DNA from: CAUPWF01 sp964367905
GTDB taxonomy: Bacteria; Bacillota; Clostridia; Lachnospirales; Lachnospiraceae
Direction: 5' to 3'
Length of the DNA: 64,000 nucleotides
NCBI GenBank assembly: GCA_964367905.1
Contig: CAYIZP010000009.1
Coordinates: forward strand, 1-64,000
Below the pieces are notes generated by a model, which was not told the origin of the DNA, did no database searches, and saw only the letters and a program-made list of their open reading frames with translations. Shown piece after piece: positions 17,753 to 29,527 of the stretch. Each line of letters begins with the position of its first letter. Position 1 is the first letter of the stretch. Made by a program: the position numbers and the translations under genes.

Positions 17753-18635
17753 ATATCCTTTCTACTTGTCCGACATGATTTCGGTCACCAAGAATCAAAT
17801 AACGTTCAAAACCTTCCATACTCAGCAAGTCTTTGAATAATGGTTTATTTCGTATCTCCTCTAAGGAGTAACCATGCGCTGTAGCAAGCATTTTACATCC
17901 ACAGTGCATTGCATACTGAATGCTTGCAATCTCATCCATTCCACCAACCTCATCAATCGCAATTGCCATGGGTGACATTCCTCGAATGAGCATCAGCATC
18001 CCCTCCGCCTTTGGACAGCCATCTAGGATATCCGTCCTCTTTCCTAATTCATTTTGAGCAATTCCTTGATAGCAGCCAGCGATTTCTGACCTTTCATCCA
18101 CTACAGCAATATTACCTTTTCTTATCCCACCAACACCATTGGAAATCAAGCGAATCAGATCTCTTAAGAATGTAGTTTTTCCACATCCAGGCGGTGAAAT
18201 AATCAGTGTGTGGCAAATGGTTTGTCCCCTCAAAAGATAAGTTAAGTATTTCCTTGCACAATCTAAAACTTGATGCGCTACACGTATATTAATGGATGAG
18301 ATATAACGAATACTTTTCACCTTACCAGTTTCAATATTCGCCTTGCCTACAAATCCAATTCTATGTCCACCTTCAATTGTAATATAACCTTGCCTCATTT
18401 CATCCTCAAATGCAAACAAGGAAAACTTACTTGCATAATTCAGTATTTCTTTGATATCTTCCTTTGATATCATTTCTTCTACTACTTGTATCTCATGATT
18501 GCCATCACAATAGATATAAAGGGGTTGATTTGCCCTTATTCGTATTTCTTGAATTCTCCGAAAGTCAATTTGTTCCCAAATCTTGTTTTCTCGTATTCGT
18601 GTCGGTAACACTTTAATAATCTGTTCTCTAATCAT
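17712..18635 (-). CDS. spoIIIAA: Stage III sporulation protein AA (secretion-type ATPase)
   Basis: Cytosolic ATPase of the mother-cell-to-forespore channel, related to type II/IV secretion ATPases. About 307 residues with Walker A SPPGCGKTTFLRD (near residues 149-160), ERSEIAG and Walker B AIAIDEVGGMDEI, then ATAHG. Two ATGs are possible; GAGGAG is two bases from the first and eight from the second, so the second (MIREQIIKVL) is used. First gene of an eight-gene operon with several short overlaps. I could not identify a convincing sigma-E promoter. Confidence 0.94.
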   Translation of the reverse strand: MIREQIIKVLPTRIRENKIWEQIDFRRIQEIRIRANQPLYIYCDGNHEIQVVEEMISKEDIKEILNYASKFSLFAFEDEMRQGYITIEGGHRIGFVGKANIETGKVKSIRYISSINIRVAHQVLDCARKYLTYLLRGQTICHTLIISPPGCGKTTFLRDLIRLISNGVGGIRKGNIAVVDERSEIAGCYQGIAQNELGKRTDILDGCPKAEGMLMLIRGMSPMAIAIDEVGGMDEIASIQYAMHCGCKMLATAHGYSLEEIRNKPLFKDLLSMEGFERYLILGDRNHVGQVERIYDKSGNVLFENAW

Positions 18636-18683
18636 AGCCATCTCTCCTCTTTGTTAAATATATGAAAGGACAATGGTTTTAGA

Positions 18684-18740
18684 ACAAAAAAATAGAAATG
18701 CTAGAAGTGAGAGCTCTGCTCTTACTTCTAGCATTTCTAT
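18684..18740 (-). terminator. Terminator after guaB
   Basis: A 20-plus-bp nearly perfect stem (18692-18713 with 18719-18740, loop CTCTG) followed on the minus strand by a T run. Very strong rho-independent terminator separating guaB from spoIIIAA. Confidence 0.9.
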
Positions 18741-18756
18741 GGTTAATGATTCTAAA

Positions 18757-20220
<1,464 letters not shown>

Positions 20221-20255
20221 TCACTTTCATATTTTGCTCTAAATGTATAAATGTA

Positions 20256-20284
20256 ATACTACAAAATTCTACTCCTGTTGTCAA
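20256..20284 (-). promoter_or_regulatory. guaB promoter
   Basis: Minus strand: -35 TTGACA (20279-20284), 17-base spacer, -10 TAGTAT (20256-20261), about 45 bases before the start codon. Confidence 0.75.
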
Positions 20285-20293
20285 GAACCAATT

Positions 20294-20788
20294 TTATGCT
20301 GTAAATACTTTTCTTGGAGCTCGTCTTTTCATATCCTGAATTATCTTTTCATTTGGTTCAAAAAGAATCGCTTCCATCGTACCTGATTTAGATACAATCA
20401 TCTTGTATGTGTTTTGATTATCTGTAGCTGAAGAGAAATCGTATACCTTGATTTTTTGGTAAGGTTTCACCTCTCCTGAATTAGCTTTAGCAATCACAAC
20501 CATGTCTTCCAATTGAAATGACATCATTCTCTTTCTTCTTTGCTTTGCAATGATTCTATCTACATCAATGTCTCCATTCATATAAATATATTCGTACTCC
20601 ATTGTCGAATCTTTGAACAAAAAAATATCAACCACTGCTAGTCCAATTCCGACTGTTAGAAGAAGTGGTATCATTGTAAGTCCAAGAAAAATACACACTA
20701 CGGTCAGAGCTATCGCTCCAATTCTGATATACACAGGTTGTCCTGCCATCTTTGTCTTAATTAATTGTTCTACATAAATATCGCCCAT
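20294..20788 (-). CDS. DUF6106-like small membrane protein
   Basis: 164 residues of unknown function. Two closely spaced membrane helices (about residues 20-36 and 40-58) are followed by a soluble domain with YEYIYMNGDIDVDRI and a stretch RKRMMSFQLEDM, ending in a basic tail. I recognise the MGDIYVEQLIKTK start as that of a family (DUF6106) widespread in Lachnospiraceae, but the family number is from memory. Located between groEL and guaB, all on one strand, with separate control. A PH-like fold for the soluble part is possible but unproven. Confidence 0.7.
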   Translation of the reverse strand: MGDIYVEQLIKTKMAGQPVYIRIGAIALTVVCIFLGLTMIPLLLTVGIGLAVVDIFLFKDSTMEYEYIYMNGDIDVDRIIAKQRRKRMMSFQLEDMVVIAKANSGEVKPYQKIKVYDFSSATDNQNTYKMIVSKSGTMEAILFEPNEKIIQDMKRRAPRKVFTA

Positions 20789-20895
20789 ATTTCACCTCCG
20801 AATGTCTGTATAACATTCTACCAAAATTTTTATAAAATGTCCACATATCAAATATAAAAATCCAATTATTCAAAAAAGTAACATGTATTTAAAAT

Positions 20896-20917
20896 GCGAG
20901 GTGACACTTCACCTCGC
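20896..20917 (-). terminator. Hairpin after groEL
   Basis: GCGAGGTGA / TCACCTCGC 9-bp perfect stem with a 4-base loop, about 30 bases past the groEL stop. The following T tract is short, so efficiency is uncertain. Confidence 0.65.
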
Positions 20918-20946
20918 AATAATCTCATATTTGTTCCATCTAATAA

Positions 20947-22578
<1,632 letters not shown>

Positions 22579-22863
22579 CTATTTTACAACCGCTAATATA
22601 TCGTTTTGTTTTACAATAATATATTCTACATCATCAAGCTCTACTTCTGTACCTGCATATTTTGAATAAATAACTGTATCGCCAACATTGACAACCATTT
22701 CTACTTCTTTCCCCTCAATCATGCCACCTTGCCCTACAGCCACTACTTCTGCTTGTTGTGGTTTTTCTTTTGCTTGACCAGGAATCACAATTCCTGATTT
22801 TGTTGTTTCTTCTGCAATTACTTGTTTTAAAACTACTCTGTCACCTAATGGTAATAAATTCAT
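22579..22863 (-). CDS. groES: Co-chaperonin GroES
   Basis: 94-residue lid of the chaperonin. LLPLGDRVVLKQ at the start, the mobile loop ETTKSGIVIP and VIYSKYAGTEV are typical. AAGGAGG lies upstream. First gene of the groES-groEL operon, under HrcA control as judged from the perfect CIRCE element 23 bases upstream. Confidence 0.98.
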   Translation of the reverse strand: MNLLPLGDRVVLKQVIAEETTKSGIVIPGQAKEKPQQAEVVAVGQGGMIEGKEVEMVVNVGDTVIYSKYAGTEVELDDVEYIIVKQNDILAVVK

Positions 22864-22885
22864 TCTATGTCCTCCTTATATATTA

Positions 22886-22912
22886 TTAGCACTCAACCAA
22901 TATGAGTGCTAA
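22886..22912. promoter_or_regulatory. CIRCE operator of groES-groEL
   Basis: Perfect TTAGCACTC-N9-GAGTGCTAA, the HrcA binding site, located just downstream of the -10 box. Confidence 0.97.
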
Positions 22913-22925
22913 TTCATTTATTAAT

Positions 22926-22954
22926 AAAATATCATTATTTTTTTCATTTGTCAA
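22926..22954 (-). promoter_or_regulatory. groES promoter
   Basis: Minus strand: -35 TTGACA (22949-22954), 17-base spacer, -10 TATTTT (22926-22931); transcription would start just before the CIRCE element. Confidence 0.75.
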
Positions 22955-22960
22955 CTATCT

Positions 22961-23263
22961 TTATGTTAAGATTTTATAAATTCCTTTTTTTATATTAAAG
23001 ACAACTACACTTCCTTCTTCACTCTGATATCGCTCTACTACATTCCCCTTGCAAGAAACCGTGTCCTTGTCCTCATTAATTCTACATTCATATTCAAAAT
23101 CCAAAGATATATTCTTCAACGCACTACTTTCAACTTTAAGGATGAGCTTATTCTCATGTTCTATATAATTTAATATCTCACATAAGTATTCACTTCTATC
23201 TCGTTCTACTCCTATTCGAAAGCTTTTTTTCGCTTGTAGTACTCCACATTCTCCACAAATCAT
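22961..23263 (-). CDS. Small conserved-looking hypothetical protein downstream of codY
   Basis: About 100 residues, not recognised. It begins MICGECG, giving one CxxC pair, and is then rich in beta strands with charged residues (KLILKVESSALKNISLDFEYECRINEDKDTV, GNVVERYQSEEGSVVVFNI), which suggests a small all-beta domain, perhaps PilZ-like, but no PilZ signature (RxxxR, DxSxxG) is visible. The open frame extends 21 codons further up, but that extension lies over the codY terminator, so a later start is much more likely. The chosen ATG has AAAGG 13 bases upstream; an ATG four codons earlier is only one base from it. Confidence 0.6.
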   Translation of the reverse strand: MICGECGVLQAKKSFRIGVERDRSEYLCEILNYIEHENKLILKVESSALKNISLDFEYECRINEDKDTVSCKGNVVERYQSEEGSVVVFNIKKGIYKILT

Positions 23264-23282
23264 CTTAATAACCATACCTTTC

Positions 23283-23316
23283 AAAAAATTAGACAGAGCG
23301 TAAAATGCCCTGTCTA
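23283..23316 (-). terminator. Rho-independent terminator after codY
   Basis: AGACAGGGC / GCTCTGTCT stem (23291-23315) with an AT-rich loop followed by AATTTTTT on the minus strand, starting 25 bases past the codY stop. Confidence 0.88.
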
Positions 23317-23339
23317 AAGTTTTCATTGTTTTAAAAAGT

Positions 23340-24140
23340 TTAATTCTTTCCTTCTTTTCTTGCTTCTTTTTCAGCTTTTAATCTTTCTAATTCAACAAAC
23401 AGATGATCATTAACCACCTTAATATATGTGCCTTTCATTCCCGATGAACGTGATTCAATCACTCCTGCACTTTCGAATTTACGTAATGCATTTACGATTA
23501 CAGATCGAGTAATTCCAACTCTGTCAGCAATCTTACTTGCTACAAGAATTCCCTCGTCACCTTCTAATTCATCGAATATATGTGAAACGGCATCTAGTTC
23601 TGAAAATGATAGTGTGCTAATCGCAGATTGAACGATTTGCTCTTTTCTTGCTTCTTCTGCACTCTCCTCATTCACGGAACGTAACATTTCAAGTCCAACC
23701 ACAGTAGTTCCATATTCGCTTAATATTATATCGTCTATGTCATAGTACTCATTGTGTTTATACATAAACACTGTTCCCAATCTTTCGCCAGCGATGTCAA
23801 TCGGTACGATAATCGCTTGGAAACCATCAACACTCTCTACACTAAATCCTAGTGTTTGTAAATTTACATTTTCTTTTGTAGACAGAATATTTAACATACG
23901 CTCATTGAGCATCTCATCAATAAATCCACCAACTTGGTCTTTCAATAATTCTTTAATTGTTGGTACATTTGTCGATTGACTTGCACCCAATACTTTTCCC
24001 TTTTTGCTGACAACCAATACACTAGAATCTAAAATAGATGTCAATACTTCACATATATCACTGAAAACAACTTTGCTAGCGTCGTTATTGTGAAGCAGTT
24101 TGTTAATTTTTCTTGTTTTGTCTAATAATTGTACACTCAT
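23340..24140 (-). CDS. codY: GTP- and branched-chain-amino-acid-sensing pleiotropic regulator CodY
   Basis: Global nutritional repressor of Firmicutes. 266 residues: N-terminal GAF domain (about 1-155; MSVQLLDKTRKINKLLHN..., with GFSVESVDGFQAIIVPI) and C-terminal winged helix (about 200-260; ASKIADRVGITRSVIVNALRKFESAGVIESRSSGMKGTYIKV). All typical. Here it stands alone behind topA, with its own promoter and terminator, not in the codV-clpQY-codY operon of Bacillus. Confidence 0.97.
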   Translation of the reverse strand: MSVQLLDKTRKINKLLHNNDASKVVFSDICEVLTSILDSSVLVVSKKGKVLGASQSTNVPTIKELLKDQVGGFIDEMLNERMLNILSTKENVNLQTLGFSVESVDGFQAIIVPIDIAGERLGTVFMYKHNEYYDIDDIILSEYGTTVVGLEMLRSVNEESAEEARKEQIVQSAISTLSFSELDAVSHIFDELEGDEGILVASKIADRVGITRSVIVNALRKFESAGVIESRSSGMKGTYIKVVNDHLFVELERLKAEKEARKEGKN

Positions 24141-24189
24141 TTATCTTCCTCCAAAATAGTATTGTTGAATAATTTGTTTCTACAAATGA

Positions 24190-24218
24190 ATATTATCACA
24201 CAATTTATAACTATTCAA
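24190..24218 (-). promoter_or_regulatory. codY promoter
   Basis: Minus strand: -35 TTGAAT (24213-24218), 17-base spacer, -10 TAATAT (24190-24195) in the topA-codY gap, about 50 bases before the ATG, which has GGAGG. Confidence 0.65.
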
Positions 24219-24246
24219 CATTATTCAGGAAAAATTAATGAAAAAA

Positions 24247-26310
24247 TCATTTTTTATTCCTTGAATAACCACATTTTGGGTTTGAGCAGACTAATTTGTT
24301 ACCTTTTTCTGTTAAATACTCATTGCATGTTGGGCAATTTTCTTCCGATGGCTTCTGCCATGAGATAAATTCACAATCGGCTCCTGTCTCACACCCATAA
24401 TACTTTCGGCCCTTTTTCGTTTTGCGCAAAACTACTTCTTTTCCACACTTGGGACATTTTACACCGATTTTTTCTAATAACTGTTTTGTATTTCTACATT
24501 CTGGAAATCCGGGGCATGCTAAAAACTTTCCATGTGGTCCATATTTGATTACCATATTTCTTCCACATAGTTCACAAATTTCATCCGTTACTTCATCGGC
24601 AATCTTAACACTCTCGAGTTCTTTTTCAGCAACTTCAACTGAATTTGAAAATTCTGGATAAAAATCTCTAAGTATATCTTTCCAGTCCTTATCTCCTTCT
24701 TCAACCTCGTCTAATAAGGTTTCCATGTTTGCCGTGAAATTTACATCGACAATCTTAGGGAATGCCTGTGTCATAATGTTATTGACAACTTCACCTATTT
24801 CTGTGATATACAGTGTTTTCTTTTCTTTTGCCACATATCTTCTCGCAATAATAGTTGAAATCGTCGGTGCATACGTACTCGGTCTTCCAATTCCTAACTC
24901 TTCCATGGTTTTAATGAGCATAGCTTCAGTATAATGTGATGGAGGTTGAGTAAAATGCTGCTCATGCTGAAATTCTTTTAATTTCAATTCAGAATCCATA
25001 ATTAAGGAATTAAGTTCGCTACCTTTGCTTTGTTGCTCGTCGTCTGGGTCTACATATACAGTTTGGAATCCAGGAAACACTAATTTTGATGTTGCTGCTG
25101 TAAATATATATGTGTTTGCTGAAATTTTAGCTGATATGGTTTCATATTTTGCAGGACTCATTCTGCTCGCCACGAAACGTTTCCAAATCAATTGATATAA
25201 ACGGAATTGGTCTCGGGATAAAGATTCCTTTATCACAGATGGTAATCGTTCAATATCAGTTGGACGAATCGCCTCATGCGCATCTTGAATTTTTTTGCTG
25301 TCCTCTTTACCTTTTCGATTAAATATAACATAGTCTGACCCATAGGTCTTAGAAATATAATCTCTAGCTTGAGAATCGGCTGTCTCTGCAATTCGCGTGG
25401 AATCAGTACGTAGATATGTAATCAAACCTACTGTTCCTTGTCCACTTATGCTGACCCCCTCATACAATTGTTGCGCAATTCGCATTGTCTTAGACGTTGC
25501 AAAATTCAATTGTTTTGAAGCCTCTTGTTGTAATGTACTCGTGGTAAATGGTAATGGCGCCTTTCGAACTCTCTCTCCAGTTTTGATATCAGCCACATTA
25601 AATTCTGCTCCCTTTAACTCAGCAAGAATCGCATCGAGCTCTTCCTTTGATTGAATTGTCTGTTTCTTGTCTTTTCCATAAAATTTAGCTGTAATGGATT
25701 TTTTCTCGCCACTTACATCGACTACTGCATCTAGATTCCAGAATTCATCCGGAATAAACCTATTGATTTCATCCTCTCTATCTGCAATAATACGTAGAGC
25801 CACAGACTGTACTCTACCCGCACTTAAACCTCGCTTTACTTTCGCCCACAATAATGGGCTGATTTTATAGCCCACAATTCTATCGAGTACACGACGTGCT
25901 TGTTGCGCATCTACCAAATCCATATCCAGTTCTCTTGCACTTTTTATGGACTCCTTCACTGCTTCTTTTGTTATTTCGTTGAATGCAATTCGATACACCT
26001 TCTTATCTTCTAACTTCAGTGTCTTCGATAGATGCCATGATATTGCCTCTCCCTCGCGGTCAGGGTCAGTAGCTAGATAAATCTTGTCTGCCTTCTTCAC
26101 TTCTTTTCTCATTGCAGCAAGAATATCTCCCTTTCCTCGAATGGTGATATACTTCGGCTCATAGTCATGCTCCACATCTACTCCCATTTGACTCTTTGGT
26201 AGATCTCGGACGTGACCATTCGATGCCATAACTGAATATTGACTCCCCAAGAACTTTTTAATTGTTTTGACTTTAGCTGGTGATTCCACAATTACTAAAT
26301 AATGCGCCAT
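24247..26310 (-). CDS. topA: DNA topoisomerase I
   Basis: Type IA topoisomerase relaxing negative supercoils. 687 residues: TOPRIM domain with the acidic triad in TDPDREGEAIS (about 81-91), active-site Tyr299 in GLITYLRTDSTR, and three C-terminal four-cysteine zinc modules (CELCG...CPGFPEC, CPKCG...CETGADC, CPTCN...CSNPKC). Follows dprA by 20 bases, giving the comM-dprA-topA order common in Firmicutes. Confidence 0.97.
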   Translation of the reverse strand: MAHYLVIVESPAKVKTIKKFLGSQYSVMASNGHVRDLPKSQMGVDVEHDYEPKYITIRGKGDILAAMRKEVKKADKIYLATDPDREGEAISWHLSKTLKLEDKKVYRIAFNEITKEAVKESIKSARELDMDLVDAQQARRVLDRIVGYKISPLLWAKVKRGLSAGRVQSVALRIIADREDEINRFIPDEFWNLDAVVDVSGEKKSITAKFYGKDKKQTIQSKEELDAILAELKGAEFNVADIKTGERVRKAPLPFTTSTLQQEASKQLNFATSKTMRIAQQLYEGVSISGQGTVGLITYLRTDSTRIAETADSQARDYISKTYGSDYVIFNRKGKEDSKKIQDAHEAIRPTDIERLPSVIKESLSRDQFRLYQLIWKRFVASRMSPAKYETISAKISANTYIFTAATSKLVFPGFQTVYVDPDDEQQSKGSELNSLIMDSELKLKEFQHEQHFTQPPSHYTEAMLIKTMEELGIGRPSTYAPTISTIIARRYVAKEKKTLYITEIGEVVNNIMTQAFPKIVDVNFTANMETLLDEVEEGDKDWKDILRDFYPEFSNSVEVAEKELESVKIADEVTDEICELCGRNMVIKYGPHGKFLACPGFPECRNTKQLLEKIGVKCPKCGKEVVLRKTKKGRKYYGCETGADCEFISWQKPSEENCPTCNEYLTEKGNKLVCSNPKCGYSRNKK

Positions 26311-26330
26311 AATGTTTGCTCCTTCAGTGA

Positions 26331-27434
26331 TTACAAGCGAATATAATAATTTTTCGCTACTTCCCTCACAATTTCTTTTAATTCTAGGGCTACCAATGCA
26401 GTTTGTACTTCACTAAGAGGTAGCTTTGTTTGATTTAATATCTCACTTAGGTTTAGAGGAACTAAATCGAGACAACTATACACTAATTTTTCAGTGTTTA
26501 CAAGTAAATTTTCATTTTTTATTATATTTTTGTTGTTTTGAGCCCTAAATAATTGCAAATCCTGCAAAAAATCCTCTGGACTGAGTAAAATTCCTGCTCC
26601 TTGCTTTATTAACTGATTACACCCTTTACTGAGCTCACTTGTGGTCGTTCCAGGAAGAGCATAAACATCTTTCCCCTGTTCCATAGCAAAATCTGCGGTA
26701 ATGAGCGAACCACTTTTTGTTTTTGCTTCTATTATAAGTAAAACATCCGATAATGCACTAATATTTCTGTTTCGCATAGGAAAATGATGCGGTAGAGCCT
26801 CTATTCCAATCGGAAACTCTGATATTACCCCTCCATTTTTTATCAAATCTTCATATAATCCTTTATTGCATTTCGGATAACAGATATCAATTCCTGTTCC
26901 GACCACTGCAAAACTCTTACCGCCAACGCTTAGTGCAGAGCGTTGTGCAATCCCATCAATTCCCGCAGCCATCCCACTAATAATTTGAACTCCCGCTTCC
27001 GCTAATGTCTTCCCATAGCGTACTGCCTCCCTCTCTCCATAATAGCTGCACTTTCTTGCACCCACAATTCCTACTGTCAAAACATCATCCTTTGGTAACT
27101 CGCCCAGATAAAACAGTGCAAAAGGATGATAGTCATAATCTTTCAATCTCTTCGGAAAGCTAGCTTCATTATATAACACAAACGATCCCCCCATCTGATA
27201 AAAACGTTCATATTCCTTCGAAAAGTCCCATGTATCTAAAGAATGATACACTTTCTCTAACTCAACATCATATAGAAAATACGGTTCTCTTTCTATTGCA
27301 TTTCCTATTTGCTCTCTAATCTCCGTACAATTCTCGGAATTCTTAATTAATGGCAATAATTTTTTCTTATTCTTGTATGTTATATTACTTTGGCTAGCTA
27401 ACCAATATATAATTTCTCTACTTTTATTTGCCAT
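26331..27434 (-). CDS. dprA: DNA-processing protein DprA
   Basis: 367-residue Rossmann-fold protein that loads RecA on incoming single-stranded DNA in naturally transformable bacteria. Core motifs VGIVGARKCSYYGEREAVRYGK, GMAAGIDGIAQRSAL, and VYALPGTTTSELSKGCNQLI are all present, with a C-terminal winged-helix segment (SEILNQTKLPLSEVQTALVALELKEIVREV). Present in many non-competent species too, so it does not prove competence. Six bases after the ComM-like gene. Confidence 0.95.
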   Translation of the reverse strand: MANKSREIIYWLASQSNITYKNKKKLLPLIKNSENCTEIREQIGNAIEREPYFLYDVELEKVYHSLDTWDFSKEYERFYQMGGSFVLYNEASFPKRLKDYDYHPFALFYLGELPKDDVLTVGIVGARKCSYYGEREAVRYGKTLAEAGVQIISGMAAGIDGIAQRSALSVGGKSFAVVGTGIDICYPKCNKGLYEDLIKNGGVISEFPIGIEALPHHFPMRNRNISALSDVLLIIEAKTKSGSLITADFAMEQGKDVYALPGTTTSELSKGCNQLIKQGAGILLSPEDFLQDLQLFRAQNNKNIIKNENLLVNTEKLVYSCLDLVPLNLSEILNQTKLPLSEVQTALVALELKEIVREVAKNYYIRL

Positions 27435-27440
27435 AGAATT

Positions 27441-28967
27441 TCACCTCCAATATTTTTTATCAATCATACGATAGCGGATTGCTTCACTGATATGATTGGT
27501 CGAAATCTCCTCACTCTTCTCTATATCTGCAATTGTCCGTGCGATTTTTATAATCTTATAGTACATTCTTGCCGATAATTCTAGTTTATCAAAAGCTTGC
27601 TTCATCAATGTATCACACTGGGAATTTAGCAGACAATATTCTTGGATTTGACTATTGGACATTTGACTATTTGATGTAATGGATATATTCTGAAATCTTT
27701 TCTCTTGCATTCGGACTGCTTCTACGATTGTATTTCTCATCTTGCTAGAGTTATAATTAGATTTTTTCTGCTTCAGGTTGTCATATGTCACACGTTGAAC
27801 ATCGATACAGAGGTCAAACCGTTCTAGAAATGGTTGTGAAATCTTAGATAAATATTTGGACACTTCATATTGGGTACAAGAACAACGATTCAAATCGGGG
27901 TAATTGCCACAAGGACACGGATTCATGGCTGCCACAACCATCACATCAGCTGGAAACACATAGCTCCCATTATTTCTACTGATTCGAACCACTCCATCTT
28001 CTAGCGGTTGTCGCAAAACTTCTAGTACAGATTTTGTGAACTCTGGCAATTCATCCAAAAACAAAACCCCTTTGTGTGCTAGGCTTAATTCTCCAGGCTT
28101 TACATGATTTCCTCCGCCGATCAAAGCAGATTTTGTAATGGTATGATGTACTTCGCGAAATGGTCTTTTTTCCACAAAAGGAAACTCTTCATTGAGCAGT
28201 CCCATAATGCTGTAGATGTTTGAAATTTCCATTTTTTCTTGAAAATCCAGCTCGGGAAGTATACCAGGCACCCTCTTTGCCACCATGCTCTTCCCTGCTC
28301 CTGGCGGTCCAATAAGTAATATATTATGATTACCTGAAACTGCTATTTCCACGGCACGTTTCATCTGTTCCTGACCATATATTTCGCTAAAATCCATATC
28401 CAGACTCACATCATCTCCAGTCATGATATCTTCATTTTTATAGGATTTAATCCTTGTTTTTCCCATGAGATAACTGATAATTTCTTCTAAATTGTTAACC
28501 CCATACACCTGTACTCCATCCACCAAACTCCCTTCTTTTCTGTTATCATACGGAATAATACAAGATTGAATTCCCTTTTGTTTGCATTCATTGAGAATCG
28601 GTAGCACCCCCTTGATTCCATGGATGTTGCCATCCAAACCAATTTCTCCCATAATCAAAATATTTTCAAGCATTGCCGAGTCTATAATTCCATGAGATGC
28701 GAGATACCCGATAGCAATCGGCAGATCAAACGCATTGCCAACCTTTCGAATTCCTGCTGGTGTAAGATTTACTATCGTCTTTCTAGGTGGAAGTTGATAC
28801 CCTAAATTTTTAATTGCTGTTCGTATCCTTTCTCCAGACTCCTTCACCTCATTCGAGGCACTTCCCACAATCTGAAAAGAAGGCAAGCCTTTGCTGACAT
28901 CGGTTTCCACAGTTACAAGAATGACCTCCAAGCCACGCGTAATCGCTGATAAAACAGAGCTATACAT
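27441..28967 (-). CDS. YifB/ComM family magnesium chelatase-like AAA+ ATPase
   Basis: About 508 residues. N-terminal Lon-protease-like domain (MYSSVLSAITRGLEVILVTVETDVSKGLPSFQIVG), central AAA+ module with Walker A LLIGPPGAGKSM and Walker B GVLFLDELPEF, and a C-terminal Mg-chelatase domain with CPCGNYPDLNRCSCT. In naturally competent bacteria ComM is a branch-migrating helicase; here paired with dprA. The frame runs 43 codons further upstream, but GGAG sits eight bases before the ATG chosen here, and the extra segment has no family similarity. Confidence 0.93.
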   Translation of the reverse strand: MYSSVLSAITRGLEVILVTVETDVSKGLPSFQIVGSASNEVKESGERIRTAIKNLGYQLPPRKTIVNLTPAGIRKVGNAFDLPIAIGYLASHGIIDSAMLENILIMGEIGLDGNIHGIKGVLPILNECKQKGIQSCIIPYDNRKEGSLVDGVQVYGVNNLEEIISYLMGKTRIKSYKNEDIMTGDDVSLDMDFSEIYGQEQMKRAVEIAVSGNHNILLIGPPGAGKSMVAKRVPGILPELDFQEKMEISNIYSIMGLLNEEFPFVEKRPFREVHHTITKSALIGGGNHVKPGELSLAHKGVLFLDELPEFTKSVLEVLRQPLEDGVVRISRNNGSYVFPADVMVVAAMNPCPCGNYPDLNRCSCTQYEVSKYLSKISQPFLERFDLCIDVQRVTYDNLKQKKSNYNSSKMRNTIVEAVRMQEKRFQNISITSNSQMSNSQIQEYCLLNSQCDTLMKQAFDKLELSARMYYKIIKIARTIADIEKSEEISTNHISEAIRYRMIDKKYWR

Positions 28968-29101
28968 AATATATTCTCCTTTCTCTGTCGCCTTATTCAA
29001 TTGTTTTATTGTAGATAATTTGAATAGTTGGACGATATGTCCAATGATCTGATGTTTATGACGAAGGGCATTGATTAAATGCCCTCCATGATTCATTTTA
29101 A

Positions 29102-29518
29102 TTATAAAGCTTCTTCCGTGTCAACACCGAGTTCACTCAAGATTTCCATCGCTTTATCTGGTGTCTTTGTTTTTAGGATGATCATCGCATCCTCATTATT
29201 GCCGAATGTATACAAATATTGAACGTTAATCCCATGGCTTACCAACACTTTGACCACTTGATTCAATGAACCCGGTTGGTGCGATACTGAGAATGCAACT
29301 ACCTCCACAATCTTTCCTGAAAATTCTTTCGCTTTTAATTTTTCTAACCCTAGTTCTGGATTAGATACAATCAAACGAAGAATTCCATACTCGCCGTTTT
29401 CAGCCAAACTCAGTGCTCGAATATTGATTTGGTTTTCTGCTAGTGCTTCTAGGACTTCATCCAAGCGTCCCGTTTTGTTTTCTAGAAAAATAGAAATTTG
29501 TTTCATTATCATACACAT
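29102..29518 (-). CDS. Double ACT-domain protein
   Basis: 138 residues consisting of two ACT-type ligand-binding modules (about 4-70: MKQISIFLENKTGRLDEVLEALAENQINIRALSL; about 72-138: VVAFSVSHQPGSLNQVVKVLVSHGINVQYLYTFG). Such proteins regularly follow paaK-type CoA ligases and iorAB and are presumed amino-acid sensors for that module. Ten bases after paaK, so in the same operon. It has no catalytic domain of its own. Confidence 0.85.
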   Translation of the reverse strand: MCMIMKQISIFLENKTGRLDEVLEALAENQINIRALSLAENGEYGILRLIVSNPELGLEKLKAKEFSGKIVEVVAFSVSHQPGSLNQVVKVLVSHGINVQYLYTFGNNEDAMIILKTKTPDKAMEILSELGVDTEEAL

Positions 29519-29527
29519 TACCCCCTC

